64,000 nt of DNA from Diphasiastrum complanatum (Eukaryota; Streptophyta; Lycopodiopsida; Lycopodiales; Lycopodiaceae), in assembly GCA_029204225.1 (NCBI GenBank), contig CM055109.1, positions 31,090,370-31,154,369 on the forward strand, in the 5' to 3' direction. A model generated the notes under the pieces. That model did not search any database and was not told where the DNA came from. It was given only the letters and a program-made list of their open reading frames with translations. This document shows positions 43,373 through 56,640 of this stretch, one piece after another. Positions within the stretch are counted from its first letter, which is position 1. Every line of letters starts with the position of its first letter. Position numbers and translations under genes: made by a program.

Positions 43373-44608
43373 ATGGCTAACAGGAGTTACTCGGACTGCA
43401 CAAATGGTGTGCCTGTTTTCAGCAGCCTCAGTTCTGAAGCAATGGGCTCATGTGGGCCTCGCATTTCCCTGTCGGAGGGATTGATTTGTGTGGAGTCGGA
43501 CTCTGTTGAGGGTGCAGCACAAGCTAGTGGATTGACAGGTTCTTCTGATTTTGAGTTTTTCTTATCTTTTGAAGCAGTTCCTGATGCGGGTTGCTCTCCT
43601 TCGCAATCCATGTGTTCTGCTGATAAGCTCTTCAGCAATGGCCAAATTCTACCCTTGGATCAAGTGCAGGTCTCACAAGCCGACTCTCCGAAAGACAAAC
43701 TTAAGCAATTGCCGATTGCGGATCATGTGAGCTCCGAAATTGGCCCTGCTTCCATCTCCAGATGCTGGACAGATATGTTCAAGATGAAAAGACCAGCCCA
43801 CACCGATTGCCCTGCAGCTGCGAGCTCTAAAGAAAAGCAGCTGTTTGGTGCCAGATCACTCTGGTTTCTCCGTAAAAGCAGATCCACCAACGACCACAAG
43901 AGCCCAGATCCTTATATGCCTAATGCCGATCCCTGGCTTGGACGCTCAGCTTCTGACTCCAGGATCAACCGCTTTCTGCCCCCTTCAGCAGGACCCCTCA
44001 GCAGGAAGGGGTGCGCAAAACGCACATCTAATGCTTCTGCAGATAAACATTATGAAGCTTTCAAATCCTACTCTCAAGTTCGGTCTCAGAGTAATTCCTG
44101 CAACAATGTAAAGGAAAATTTGAGAAACTTGCCTGACATGGCAGCTGTGCCAAAATGCAAGGCAAAAGGCATGAGGATGAGCAGCCCTGGAAGAACTAGT
44201 TCAGGAAACAAGAGGGCATCAGTTAGTGCTCAAAGAAGAGCAAGCGATGCAGTTGAGGGAAGAGCTGCTGCAAATAGGCTTGACAATGACATAACAGACA
44301 AACCTGCTCACCCAAGAAGTGCTTCTAAGGCACTGGATATTGATCAAGGCATAGATATGTCTCAGAAAAGAAGGGAGTTTCCAAGACCCAGGTCACAGAA
44401 ACAGCATGAGCATTGGAGAAGCTCAAGCAGAGGGAGATCCTATCAGGTTGCACCCGTATTGAACATGCAAATGTGTATGGGTCAATCTTTTATGACCTCT
44501 AAGGCATCCAAGGCTCGGCTTGTTGAGTTTTGCAATCTTACCTTCTTGAAGAAAGACAAAGTGCGAAAACAGCATATGGGTGATGCTGCCATTGACCCTA
44601 TCTCATAA
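43373..44608 (+). CDS. plant-specific regulatory protein, MAKR/At1g67050-like (411 aa)
   Basis: The only ORF here with features of a host gene. The first ATG is at 43373; a TGA in the same frame at 43346 closes the frame upstream, so the GTG at 43349 is not a credible plant start. It has no intron, and its GC content and codon variety are higher than its surroundings. Features: PRISLSEGLI (30-38), an acidic/aromatic DFEFFLSF (59-66), SADKLFSNGQILPL (82-95), a basic CWTDMFKMKR (131-140), a long Ser/Arg/Lys-rich disordered middle (150-350), GRSYQVAPVLNMQMCM (354-369) and a basic C-terminus (FLKKDKVRK, 391-399). From memory, a FEF box, an (A)DELFxxGxIxPL box and a C-terminal PVLNxxxC box occur in uncharacterised plant proteins around At1g67050 and in membrane-associated kinase regulator relatives. 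The assignment is by motif only. No signal peptide or membrane segment. Probably nuclear or membrane-peripheral; function unknown. Confidence 0.65.
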   Translation: MANRSYSDCTNGVPVFSSLSSEAMGSCGPRISLSEGLICVESDSVEGAAQASGLTGSSDFEFFLSFEAVPDAGCSPSQSMCSADKLFSNGQILPLDQVQVSQADSPKDKLKQLPIADHVSSEIGPASISRCWTDMFKMKRPAHTDCPAAASSKEKQLFGARSLWFLRKSRSTNDHKSPDPYMPNADPWLGRSASDSRINRFLPPSAGPLSRKGCAKRTSNASADKHYEAFKSYSQVRSQSNSCNNVKENLRNLPDMAAVPKCKAKGMRMSSPGRTSSGNKRASVSAQRRASDAVEGRAAANRLDNDITDKPAHPRSASKALDIDQGIDMSQKRREFPRPRSQKQHEHWRSSSRGRSYQVAPVLNMQMCMGQSFMTSKASKARLVEFCNLTFLKKDKVRKQHMGDAAIDPIS

Positions 44609-45713
44609 GCTAGGAAAGAGCTTTGCTAGCAAATGCATCTTCTTGGAAGCTCTTTTCATTGATTAGGGTGACCTTGATCTGTGACCACACTTGTCCACCA
44701 GTGGGCAAGGAGTCACAAATGCAATTTTATTGTGAAGCCCTGCTGCTCTCAACAGTGCGTATATTCAGAATCAGGGGACCTAGTTAAGCTTGAAAGTTAT
44801 AAGAAGACAGATGACTCAAAGGTATAATCAGCCGTCATTTTTGACAAGTCACATAGCTGGATTGGCAAACCTTTATTGAATTGCTGGTAAGAGTTTCATG
44901 TTTTACTCAGGAAAGGAACCCAGTTTTTTTCTGTGTTGAAATAGGGATTTTCCTATGCAGGTTCTTTAATCATTATTTACAGTAGACTGAGTGAACTGTT
45001 GTCATGCTCCTTCAGTAGCATCACCTTTAACAAATCCTTGAGTGCAGCATTCTCCTGCATTAACATGGCAAATCACAATTTCTTGGAGATCATGTGAGAA
45101 TATCAGCTTACAAATCATTCACATGTGTATGTAATTTGTCTGTGGGATTTTGACAAGAAAGATTTTGGTGAGAGATGCAATTCTTGGTTTTGGCCCATTG
45201 GCTAGGCAGACGATTCGGTAGACATGCATCTAGATTTTTCTGTTTCAGCAGATGGGCGGAGATATGCAGTGAAAGCATACATCATCAATCTGAGATAGAA
45301 CTACCACTTGTGGAAAGTTACATCTTCATTCATGTTCACTTTGACAGTTTAAAGAAAGAATATATACCTGTGAAAATGTTGCCAGCTCGTATATCCGGGG
45401 TATCATGTGATTCACTATGTAGTATGGTATCATTCTCTTGCTTGCTTTCAATGATTTCATGTGAATGCTTGGTTATAGAAGCTTGCATATCCTTCTTCTA
45501 CAATTGCTTTTGAAAGCCCATTAGTTTGTCTGTTCTTGTAAGTCATGGGGATTGAGACCCCAGAAAGGTGCACGGGGGGATATGGAAACAAATGCAAAAT
45601 GTCAGGTTTTAGAGCAAAACCATAAAAAACACTAAACAATCCATGAAATAAACTAAGCAAGAAATCCGATTGTAGAGCAAATAATAGACAACATAAGCAA
45701 GCCTTACAAACAA
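44609..45713. other. 3' flank of the 411-codon gene
   Basis: Contains the presumed 3' untranslated region. No strong plant poly(A) consensus could be fixed by eye. A 112-codon plus-strand ORF at 45175 has no domain and begins at a TTG, so it is not called. Confidence 0.35.
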
Positions 45714-46050
45714 TCATTGAGGCACATTGAACAAAACCATGCACATCTGTTATGCTCAAACGTTTGTCAATTCTCTTGAGGCATATTGAACAAAACCATG
45801 CACATATGTTATGTTCATACGTTTGTCAATTCAAAAGTGAGACTAATGTCTCCACTCAAAAAACAATAATATTGAGAGGAAAAAAGTGTGGACTCACAAT
45901 ATCTGAAAGCAATGCTTACAAGCATTATTAACCTAGCAAATCATCTAGATGTGTCCCATGAGAGTAGAATGGTTTGCTAATGCAATGCTTACGGTTATTA
46001 TCTAACATATCGTTTATGTGTCCTATGAGAGTAGAATGGTTTGCAAGTGA
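45714..46050. repeat. two short tandem duplications
   Basis: A unit of about 63 bases containing GAACAAAACCATGCACAT is repeated at 45714 and 45777. A unit of about 72 bases containing GAGAGTAGAATGGTTTGC is repeated at about 45905-46045. Both are two-copy and diverged by a few bases. Confidence 0.75.
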
Positions 46051-46769
46051 ACCCCATTTTAATCCAAGTCTCTTAGATTGTCTTCATCACAAAGTCAAAA
46101 GCTGATCAAAAGATTTCACTGAGTTACATGAGGTACACAAAAGATAGGTATAGCTTACACCGTCTTTCAAAACTTTCTTAATTAAGTTGGAACATTGAGT
46201 TCCCTTGACTTCTTAAGTGTTGGTTAATGGCTACTAAAGTTCTACTATGAAACAAACTCTCAACACTCAAACTCAATACCCTACTCAATGGTCGTTGCAA
46301 ATGCATTCTTCCAAGTGATCCAACTAAAAAAGATTTAATAAAATTGAATGCTGATCCAATTTTAGCAACATTGTTCTAAGTAGAATGCTTATTTGAATTT
46401 TGAATAGACTCCAATCAATTCACAAACTTTCCAAATTCTTTGAGGTTATGTTCCAGTAGATAACTAATTGCTTCACACATTGTAATTGCTTTGAAGTAAT
46501 ATCTAGGAGCTCTTCAAATAGACTTATTAGTCAGATTCTTTTATTGGTTGCATATTTAGGTTGGCATATATTGTGCCTGTCTATTGGTGACAACAACATA
46601 GTCCTCTTTCAATTTTAGTTACATTAACTTTTATTGCCTCTTTTCTTAAAATATGTAGCTAGATGAAGGTCTCTTTGTACTCTTATCTCTCCTCAAGTGT
46701 TTGAATATTATCCTCCCAATCCCACTAAAACATATATATACATTAGTATGATTCTCGTACATATACATA

Positions 46770-46830
46770 GATGCATACATGTGTGTGTGTGTGTGTTTGG
46801 ACACACACACACACACACACACACACATCA
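46770..46830. repeat. mirror (TG)n-(AC)n microsatellite
   Basis: (TG)n is followed by a five-base spacer (TTGGA) and then (CA)n, so the strand can fold back on itself. It is flanked by CATATACATAG-type words. Confidence 0.9.
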
Positions 46831-46997
46831 TAGTTGCAGCAAATCACAAATCTATAAATTGAAAAAACAAAATCAATTAGGATAAATCATATACACCTAT
46901 TAGTATGACTCTAACACAATAACAATTTTTATTTTGGGTGTGGTGTGGTTCACAACCTTTGAGCGATCGCGAATCTAGACTCATGAGTGCAACTATG

Positions 46998-47051
<54 letters not shown>

Positions 47052-47052
47052 C
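46998..47052. repeat. (AC)n-(AT)n compound microsatellite
   Basis: About 38 bases of AC dinucleotides run directly into about 16 bases of TA dinucleotides. Confidence 0.9.
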
Positions 47053-47429
47053 AGAGAACCCACAAATGAGTTTCATGGGTCCCCACGGTATGGAAGTATT
47101 CTATGGTCTAAAGCGAGTTTTGTACTATGAAAATATGGTTTTTTTTTTTTTGCCAAAAATTTAAAAAAAAGCCAAAAACAGCTTTTAAAACCCCCAATTT
47201 CCCCAAAAGATTTTTTTTTTTACTTTTCTCAATTTTTGTATTTATCATATGTTTCTATATTTTATACATTTTAGATGCATTTTTTTTATATATAAATTAG
47301 TAAAAATAAAAAATAATAAAAAATCAAAACGTATTTTCCTACATCTTCCGTGGATGTTCCCCACGAAACACCACGGAAGGGGTACAGAACGGTTCCATAC
47401 CAAACGGATCCAGTCCGTATTTACTCTGA

Positions 47430-47449
47430 TACACATGTGTGTGTGTATT

Positions 47450-47501
<52 letters not shown>

Positions 47502-47510
47502 GCATAGATA
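47430..47510. repeat. (TG)n-(AT)n-(CA)n palindromic microsatellite
   Basis: A GTGTGTGT run, a core of about 40 bases of TA, then CACACACA. The whole is near-palindromic. ORFs across it (about 100 codons, Tyr/Ile repeats) are artefacts. Confidence 0.9.
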
Positions 47511-48006
47511 TGTATCTACATGTATATATAGATATATGTGTGTACATATAATCCAAAGATGTATTGAAAAAGATGTTCATTTTACAAAAATTAAACATCT
47601 ACATGAATTATCCTAGTGACTACTATAAATATCAAATCTCATTCATAAGCTTACAATAATTTCATGTTTGAGGTTTATTCTTTCATGGAATTTTTGAACA
47701 ATGTAAAAATTAGTTTGTAAAGTAATGAATTAAAAAAAGATTAAAACTGATCTATTATTGATGCATTTTAAAAGTTACAATCTTTTTTTAAGATTGATAA
47801 TTTTTTTTTTGAGAGTTCTAAAACACGTAGTAAGAAGATGAAGTATTGGTTCTACTTCATGCATGAAATTCACAATCCCCCCTCCAACACCTTAATTGTA
47901 TTTTGCAATATGTTTATGTATTATACTACTTTTTTCATATCAATTTCCAATTTAGACCTGTCTGAAGATTGAACTATTACTTCACAACTTCAAATCATGT
48001 AGTTGT

Positions 48007-48007
<1 letters not shown>

Positions 48008-48061
<54 letters not shown>

Positions 48062-48062
48062 A
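48008..48062. repeat. (CA)n microsatellite
   Basis: About 55 bases of CA dinucleotides with a few CG interruptions at the right end. Confidence 0.9.
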
Positions 48063-48465
48063 CCACCCACCAGAAGCACACTATTGTGTCATATGGACAT
48101 AATTGGCTTAAAAATTAATCACATGGGCTTCACAGTGAGTTTCCAATCATCAAACTATATTGTGTGATAATGTTGAGAATAGAATTTCATGGTAACCAAG
48201 TAAGGTTTTTCTAGTTAGGTATGATAGTTGAAAGCTAGTTGTGAGTAAACACATGATTGTAAGATAAGGTTCTTTTCGATTTTGCAAATCTTTGTAATTT
48301 GGTTAGGTTTAGTGTAACAACTAACCTTTGTTAATGGATTCAAGTTGTATCCACGTGGTTTATAAGCATGATTTCAGAATGACATATAATGTAAAAGTTA
48401 AAAATTTATCCAATATTTGCAAGATCATGATATCATGCCTATATTAAATTTCAATTAAGGTGTGA

Positions 48466-48508
48466 GACACACACACACACACACACACACACGCACGTGT
48501 GTGTGTGG
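48466..48508. repeat. (AC)n-GCACGT-(GT)n mirror microsatellite
   Basis: ACACAC runs into GCACGTGTGTGTG, giving a fold-back with CACGTG at its centre. Confidence 0.85.
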
Positions 48509-50384
48509 CACACATTATTCGTTGGAAGTCCATTCCTATCATAAGCTAAATGTAAAATTGTAATGAGAGAAATGGACTAGCAGAAATATACTTCATTATA
48601 ATATAATTTTGGCTATGTTTCTATAAAAATTGGCATTCCATAGTTCACCAATCAATATTGCACACACAATTCACCAAAAATCTCAAAGTATGATACAATC
48701 GACCATGTGTACATTCAAGTTTTAAATAATTTGTATGATGTCTAATTATTAAGGAGAAATTTTTTTCATAAGTAATAATGCATGCAAGTGTGTCATTGAT
48801 TTAAATGATATAGAAGCACGAGCATTATACAGCTAACAAATCACCAAGTGTTTGCTTTATCTTTGAGCATATCCATTTTCATCATTGATCACTTATACCA
48901 CTTTCTCATATGTTTGTTCCTACTTGAAAATTTGAACATTCTAGAGTTAAAAATCATTTGACATTCACATATATATGTAGTTATTGGTTTTCAAACATTT
49001 ATAAGAAAAATAATAATCATAGAATGTTGTGTTCAAGGTAATAATTATTTGTGGCTATTCAGCTAGAAAACCAAGCAAAATCATTAAAATGCATGACCAA
49101 GAATAATAAATTATGAATGGTGAGGAGCTTAAGTCTAATATATTTCATGAACAACTAGATAATCAATAGATGCATATGACATAATTGCACTATGGACAAT
49201 TCATGTGCATCGCATTATGATAGGTATCAATTTCATCGAAAAACAAAATTGTGTCTTGAAATTTTATGGAGTAAGCGAATCAAGTTTCTTAAATATCCTC
49301 AATAAAAAATAATTCATGTGTAATTAGTTTTGGATACTAGGAAGTTTGCATTTGGAATTTCTTAGTGAAATGCACTTACCAAACATGACCAGTTAGTTTG
49401 AAAGAAAGAAAGAAAAGGTAGCAAAACTATAAAGACAAGAACGTGCTGATAAACATTCTCTAAAATCTAGGAGGATTTTGCTTTAAAAAAGAGTGAGTGA
49501 ACTAAACCATTAGGTTTTCTTCTTGGATAAGGTTCATGTTTAGAAAGGTTCCCAAAGTTGTGAGATATTATACCTTGATGGAAAATATTTCAGGTAACCA
49601 AGATACCCAAGCCCTGGTAAATGCTTATGGTACATTTGTTGATTGCCATTGAAGAGTTTAGCAACATCAAAGAGATTGATGGAATGTCACCAAAAAGAGG
49701 CATCAAAATTGGTCAATTTATATTAATCATGCAAATCGTAGAATTGCAAAGTGAGTAGAAGGAGTGCTATTTCATATTTTCTTAAACTGATATGATTTCT
49801 TATAAGTATTTAGGATATGTTCCCTAACACTTATACAATGCTTTTGGAAGCACAAGATTAATGATTTGAAAATTAGAGTTAATCTGATATACAATTGTAT
49901 AAGCTTCAAATGTGACATTGTAATAAATGTACATTTAATTAAATTTAATGAATCTGGGTGTTATTGGGACTTGACATGCCATCGACATATCAGTCAGGGG
50001 CACTTGTCCCATAATCGGCTACTTCGGTTAGCCGAGTAGCCACACGTAGGTAAATTAGAATGTATAGTATATTTTTGACAACATTTGCTATACTCAAGGG
50101 CATGTCTTGAGTTTGTCAGTTTTTTAGCCCAGTCAGAAAGGTGCCTATTTTAGTGTGTTGACACTTGTCGAGCCCATGCATGTTGGGGCTTTTGGTATAT
50201 GTATAGTTTTCTTAGTAATACAATTAACTTTTGTTGTGCCATCTTTGAGAGCTTGTGAAGAGTGGCTATGGTGAATGTTTGATGTGATCTGTATACTGCA
50301 CTAGATCCTATCGAAATTTTAACTTAAGATTTGTGCATATTATCTTCAAGTGATCAAGTTTGATCTAGATATTCTCATTCTAGT
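48509..50384. other. AT-rich intergenic DNA, no gene
   Basis: No ORF of note. The part around 50000-50250 may be a decayed LTR upstream of the copia gag relic, because a GTAATACAATTAACTTTTGT segment resembles the end of plant copia LTRs, but no partner repeat was found. Confidence 0.3.
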
Positions 50385-51240
50385 CAAAATGACCCTCCAT
50401 GGCAACAATGTTTTGGAGGCAATGAGTGACAAATTGACATATTCTAATTACTCTATTTGCTAGATTAGTATTGAATCATTGTTATGATACAAGATCTGAT
50501 GGACCTTGTGCTAGATGTTGAGAAAAGACGCTAATCCTAAGGAGTCAAGTCAACCAAAGCTATCAATTTTAAGAGGAGCCAACAAATGCCTACGTAACGA
50601 GAATCAAATCGATCAATGGTGCTTCATGACATTGAATCAGCAATCAAGGAGAAATAACTTGTTTAGGTCCTTTTGAATGACTTTAGAAGTGGTTATGAGA
50701 ATCAAGTCCAAATGTTTGCTATCCAAAAATAGTTTCTTTCATTAAAAAGCTTGTAAATTATGCTAGTGGTTGAGGAGCATAGATGTTCCAATAGGAAAGC
50801 AAGATGACTCGGACATCTCTAGTCCCAACATCAAGTTAGATGACTTGAAATCATTCATTAGAGACAAAGAAAAAAATAGGCAAGAGGGATGAGTAAATCA
50901 GAGGTTTAAATCTAAAGAATATGGTACTACTTCATCCCTTCATGGCAAGAGAGACAAATAAAGAGTAAGTGCTTGATCATTATGCAAGTAAATGCTTCAG
51001 GAGGAAGAAAAATCAAGAAGAGGGTAGTAAGCAAGGTTATTTTACCTTTGATGAGGCTGATGAGAAATCACTTATGATGTTTTCAAGTCTTATATTATCT
51101 AGTGTAGCATTGGTGAATCCATGTTGAATAGATAGTGGAGCTTGTTCTCACATGACTAGTCACCAAAAAACAAAAAAAATTCTTCTTTTGTCCACATTTG
51201 ATGGTCCAAACATTTGTGTGAAGGCTTACTACAACAATTG
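50385..51240 (+). pseudogene. decayed Ty1/copia gag-protease
   Basis: The plus strand, read across frameshifts, gives a NNVLEAMSDKLTYSNYS-like gag start, a GYENQVQMFAIQK block with EEHRC and NRKA, a partial knuckle (DHYASKCFRRKKNQEE) and the protease motif IDSGACSHMTSHQKT near 51130. Stops are frequent and no ORF exceeds 60 codons. Integrase and reverse transcriptase do not follow; the next copia piece (51.7 kb) is on the opposite strand. Confidence 0.6.
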
Positions 51241-51684
51241 GATGATTTAATGATCCACCATAAATTTACGAATAACAATGGAGACTACAAATACTAAATT
51301 TGTTCATCAAGATGTGTAATTATCCAACATAACATTCTATTATAAAAGCCCTAATCGAATAACTAACAACAGACAAAAAGCATAAAACATATTAGAGAGA
51401 GCAGCTCACTCACACACCAATTAGACTTTACAATTATACACTTTCATATTGTAGAAATGGTGGTGTACACAATGTTTGAGTTCAGATGGGATTCAAAAAA
51501 GTTCATGGTAGTATCCAACCATGTGACTTTACAACTCAAGTCTAATATAAATATTATTATACCTATATATAGCTATTAGGCTTACCATTAACATATATAT
51601 TACTTTCCTTTAATATAATCTTGCTTTCTACAAAATTCATCAATGATGTAAAATATATAAATTATACCTTTGGCAAAGGTTTAC
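51241..51684. other. AT-rich spacer between opposed copia relics
   Basis: No gene, LTR edge or repeat recognised. Confidence 0.3.
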
Positions 51685-51880
51685 TTAGTTAGAAGTGTCC
51701 TTGAGATGAGTTTTGCACTCCTCCAATGTTTCCCTTGGCTAGCTATAAACTGACTTATCACAACTACATAAGTGATGTTTAGTCTTGTAATAGTCGAGAA
51801 TAGATCGAGGAACCAACCAACCACCTAAACTAATTCATGAAAGTTGTTAATACGAGCATACCAAGCTCTAGGTGATTACT
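51685..51880 (-). pseudogene. decayed Ty1/copia RT C-terminal fragment
   Basis: The minus-strand reading shows a SPRAWYARINNF block near 51870, then a VGWFLDLFSTITRLNITYVVVISQFIASQ block and a KHWRSAKLISR block. These are recognisable versions of the conserved PRAWYSRID, VGSLIYLTxTRPDI and HWxAAKRILR segments. The YVDD region between the first two is deleted, and there are several stops. Confidence 0.6.
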
Positions 51881-52554
51881 TCAAACTATCAATGAATTGT
51901 GCTCATCTAGAAACAAAATAGATAGGGTAGAGAGATTCTAGGAGCTAAAAATAACAATTCTTACATTGTTTTGGATCTCAAGATCTCAACCCCAATTAGG
52001 GTGGATCTTATGACCTATAGGTTAGACACTAGGGTTAGGTCATGGATGGATCAGAGGTATCCCTAAATGCTCAGATTTGAGGCATTTATGTATAAATATG
52101 CGATGGATTTTCCATCCAATTATGAGTAAAATTGAGATCTTTCTTCATGACTAGTTTTGATTTATCATTTCATTACATGAGTTCTTAAGTACAAAAGGGC
52201 CTTCTCAAAAGATACTTTTATTTTTTTCTCTAATTCTTGCTTCCACTTGGACCAATCAAAAGACGCAAAAATGAAATCTACATAACGTAGCTCATCGGGA
52301 CTAGCAAATTGGTTTGTAATTTTTGAATTTTTAAAATTGTCGCCGGACAGTTGGCACGCATAAAATTGGTTGACTTGTGCTGCCCACAGAGTACAATGTT
52401 GTCCCGAATCAACTTTTTCAAGTTAAATTACTAACCAGAATGGTTACAAACTACACCACAGTTACAAACTAGTTTATAATAGTAACCACATTGGTTGGAT
52501 ATTGTGATCACAATAATCTTGCATAGTTATAGTTAGCGACAAAGTTTGAATTCA
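51881..52554. other. no recognisable gene
   Basis: Spacer containing short repeats such as ATTAGGGTGGATC/GGGTTAGGTC near 51990-52040. No ORF of interest. Confidence 0.3.
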
Positions 52555-53413
<859 letters not shown>

Positions 53414-54041
53414 TTGGATGTCATACATTCAAATATATGTGTTTCCAAGATCCTAAGTAAGCGACTACAAATCATTGATCATGAGAGAATCAATCAAGAA
53501 GACGACGCGAACGATGAGGTAGATAAGAGAGCAATTGTATTTTCTGCTTTTGCATTTTCTAGTGAGTTGGTCAATGTCTCGCTCGTTGGCAGCTTGACGC
53601 TCACCTCAATCGCTGTGTTCTGCTCATTGGCAGACTTTCATGCACAACTTTTCTCTCTTCTATTCTTTTCATTCTCTACATCGTCTCTCTTTTCGTCTCC
53701 TCATCGTGTTGATCAAAAATGTGTATTTATCTCCACTGTGTGGAGTTTACAAGATAGTTAATCAGAGAATTACAAGACAAGTTAATGCTAATCAACTAGT
53801 TAGTTATTATTTGTTATCATTGTCTCTTTCAGCTGAGCGTGAAGGACAATACACCACAATCGTCGAGCTGCTAGTTGGCAGCGCAAATTGTTTTCTTTCA
53901 TTTCGTGTCTTCCTCTAGTGTGTTTTGTATCCTGGTCGTTGGGCCGAATCTCAAATACTTTTCTTTCGGTCTTCAAGGTATGTTTGCCCTTCGCTTCGTC
54001 ACCTTTCGCAACAATGTTGCAGGAGTTCACAATTTCTGACA
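53414..54041 (-). repeat. 3' LTR of a minus-strand copia
   Basis: The right end TTTCTGACA (54033-54041) is followed by CTCCCTCTTG, a polypurine tract on the minus strand, which fixes that boundary. The left end is uncertain; TGTCATACATTC at 53417 is a candidate TG start. The plus strand is CT-rich near 53650-53700. No second LTR copy was found, so this is a 3' end remnant. Confidence 0.55.
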
Positions 54042-54470
54042 CTCCCTCTTGAACCTTGCAACTTTGTATATTTAATCCAATCGCTTTTCTTTGCCTTGCA
54101 AATAGTGGTTCGTCGAGCGACTTTGTGAGCAAATCTGCAATCATGTCTTCAGATTTTACGTACTGAAGCTTGAGCTCTCCTTTCGAAATCAAGTCTCGAA
54201 TATGATGGTACTTCAAAGGTATATGTTTTGTCTTTGAATGGAAAACAGGATACTGGGACAAATATATGGCACTTTGAGAATCCATCATCATTGTGCATGG
54301 TTCTCTTTGTGCATCTACAAATGGTTCTTCCTTCAATCCAGGGAATGTGGACTCGTCAAACTTCACATCTCTACTTGACACAACTTTCTTCATGGTTGAG
54401 TTGTAAAGTTTGTAAACTTGTGATTCGTTCGAGTATCCGACCATGATTGTCTGTTCTGACTTTTTGTCGA
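54042..54470 (-). pseudogene. copia pol with integrase end fused to RNase H end
   Basis: A 214-codon minus-strand ORF begins with the integrase C-terminal block GYSNESQVYKLYN and VSSRDVKFDE, then jumps after EEPFVDAQ to the last part of RNase H (MMMDSQSAIYLSQYPVFHSKTKHIPLKYHHIRDLI, then IADLLTKSL). The hinge, the whole reverse transcriptase and most of RNase H are deleted, yet the frame is kept across the junction. The ORF then runs through the polypurine tract into the LTR, so the original stop is lost. Its sequence (SKTKHIPLKYHHIRD) sets it apart from other families in the window. Confidence 0.75.
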
Positions 54471-56640
54471 GCTTGCTTCTTCAACACATATCAATTTGCA
54501 AAATTCATAAGTTGAACATTTATCCAATAGCTTTATGCCTAATTGAAATTCCAATCAAACTATGATACACTTTCCATGCAATAATCAAAATTATCAAATC
54601 TTCATGCCTTGAAGAAGATAAACAACTCGTAATGAGAGAAATGATTTTTTTTTTTTTTATGATTAGTTTTTACCTAATCTATTTTTTTCATAAAAGTTGA
54701 CATGTCAGCACACTTATCAAAGTTCCACACAAATCACTTGAAATTCTTAAAATATGATATGATTGGCCATGCATAAAACTCATACTTGCTATGTTTCCCA
54801 AGTCAACAAGAGTAAATATCATCATAGTTCATGCACACACGTGTGTCCTTGATTTGATTGATCTTGGAGTGTGGAAATTATAAGCTTAACAGCTTGCAAA
54901 AAATAATTCTATATTATAAAACATCTACTTTTCATCATTGATTTATGAGACAATTTTACTATGTCTTTATATGTATTAAATACTCAAGAGACTAGACATA
55001 TCAAAATAGTTACTAACAATTATTTGAAATGTTTAGGTTCATGTATTGATTGATTGTGAGGAGAAAATCATAGAGGCTTGTGTCAAGTTGAAAATTTATT
55101 TGTGGCAATTTAGTTGGAAAACCAAGCAATAGCATAAGGTTGCAAGACCAAGACTTTTATGCATGATTATCAAACACAAGGTGGCCTATTATGGATGATG
55201 ATAAGCTTCAACGTATTATATCTTGATAAAGTAAGAAATTAGTGAAAGATTTAAGTGAGATGGCTTCACTACAGAAATCAATCACATTTTGAGGACAATA
55301 AAATCATCTTGAATAGCAAAAATGTTATTTTAATCCAAAAAAGGACTTTGAAAGTCAATCCATTAAAAAGGTACAACTAATGTCTAATGACATCAAATGT
55401 AAATGTAATAAGAGTAATACCAAAAGAAACCAAAAAAAATTAATGCTAAGAAGTAGCATATGAGAAAAAAGCAAGACTAAAGTCTTTAATAATAAAACGA
55501 TTATATGAGAAAGACATCCTTCATGGCCTTTCAATTCAAAGATTATACTTGAGTTTGTCATTTTGATTTGTTCTATAGTTACTGTAGTTTCTTTTATGGT
55601 TCTCTAAATGTCTCCAAACTCATTCTTGTTCCAACTGATCCATATTTTCTCAAATAGAATAATTGATGTTAGGTTTCAAGTACTTTGAGTGTATTGCTAT
55701 CAGTTTCTATATCATTTATCATGATTTTACGACATAAAGTCATAGTTGTATGGTTCTTTCCAAAACCTTGGATTACAATCATAGAAAAGATGAAGAAAAA
55801 TTTCATCTTCACTATAGTAGTTGTTGCAAAGTTTGTGGGATGAGCCTTCATATTTTTTTCCTAATTGAAATGGCATGTAAAATTATCCTCAAACATGCTC
55901 AATATTTTGTTGGTTTTCCATCTCACTAATCTACCACTTTTTGTTGAACTAGAGAAAATTGTTGTTGGGTTCTTTAGTAGCCTCCAAAAGCTTCATATGC
56001 ATGACTATACCAAATTAACATGAACTTTGAAAAAATCAGTTTCTAGTAGAGACACTAGAACTAGCATGCTTTTTCTTATGTTAGAGTGATTAGCAACAAA
56101 TGAAGGAGATTAGATCATTCTTTTATGATGTGCCTTGATTATATTTTTCTTTATATCTTCAATCTAGCCTAGCTTAGTATCTTAGTTAAGCCCTTACTCA
56201 TCTTTCTCTTAATTTTATTACTATATTTTTTATTTAAGAATGACAATTTAGGATTGTCTTAGAGACTTGCTATTAGAAATGAGAATTTGTGGTCCTTGCA
56301 TAGATCTACCACGACCTACATGCATGAGAGTTTGCACACAATCAATTATGGCTAGATCAACTCAAATTCTCAAGAGCTACCTAACACACTTTGATCTAGG
56401 CAAGAGCTTCAACACACAAAAAGTTATCATCAACCAAACTTAAGCAAGTTTCATGCACATCCTTGAAAAAACTAAGTATTTTTCACTATGGAAGATTCGT
56501 ACAAGCATCTTAATCTCAAGTAGAGAAAGAAAAAAATTGAGTTCTCGAGTAGAAGAAATTTGTATGTACAATGAGAACTCACTTTCATATAGTAGTGGCT
56601 CCAGTTCTTGCTACAAAAAGCATGTGACAACCTCTAACAA
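54471..56640. other. AT-rich intergenic DNA, no gene
   Basis: Short ORFs only (up to 84 codons at 56453-56707, which runs into a minisatellite). No conserved domain, RNA gene or LTR edge recognised. Confidence 0.35.

Noticed and set aside
45175-45759. ORFs of 112 (plus) and 100 (minus) codons downstream of the host gene
   Set aside because: They overlap on opposite strands, lack recognisable motifs and fall partly in duplicated non-coding sequence.
47245-47616. ORFs of 88-117 codons with Tyr-Ile repeats
   Set aside because: They are produced by the (TG)n-(AT)n-(CA)n microsatellite.
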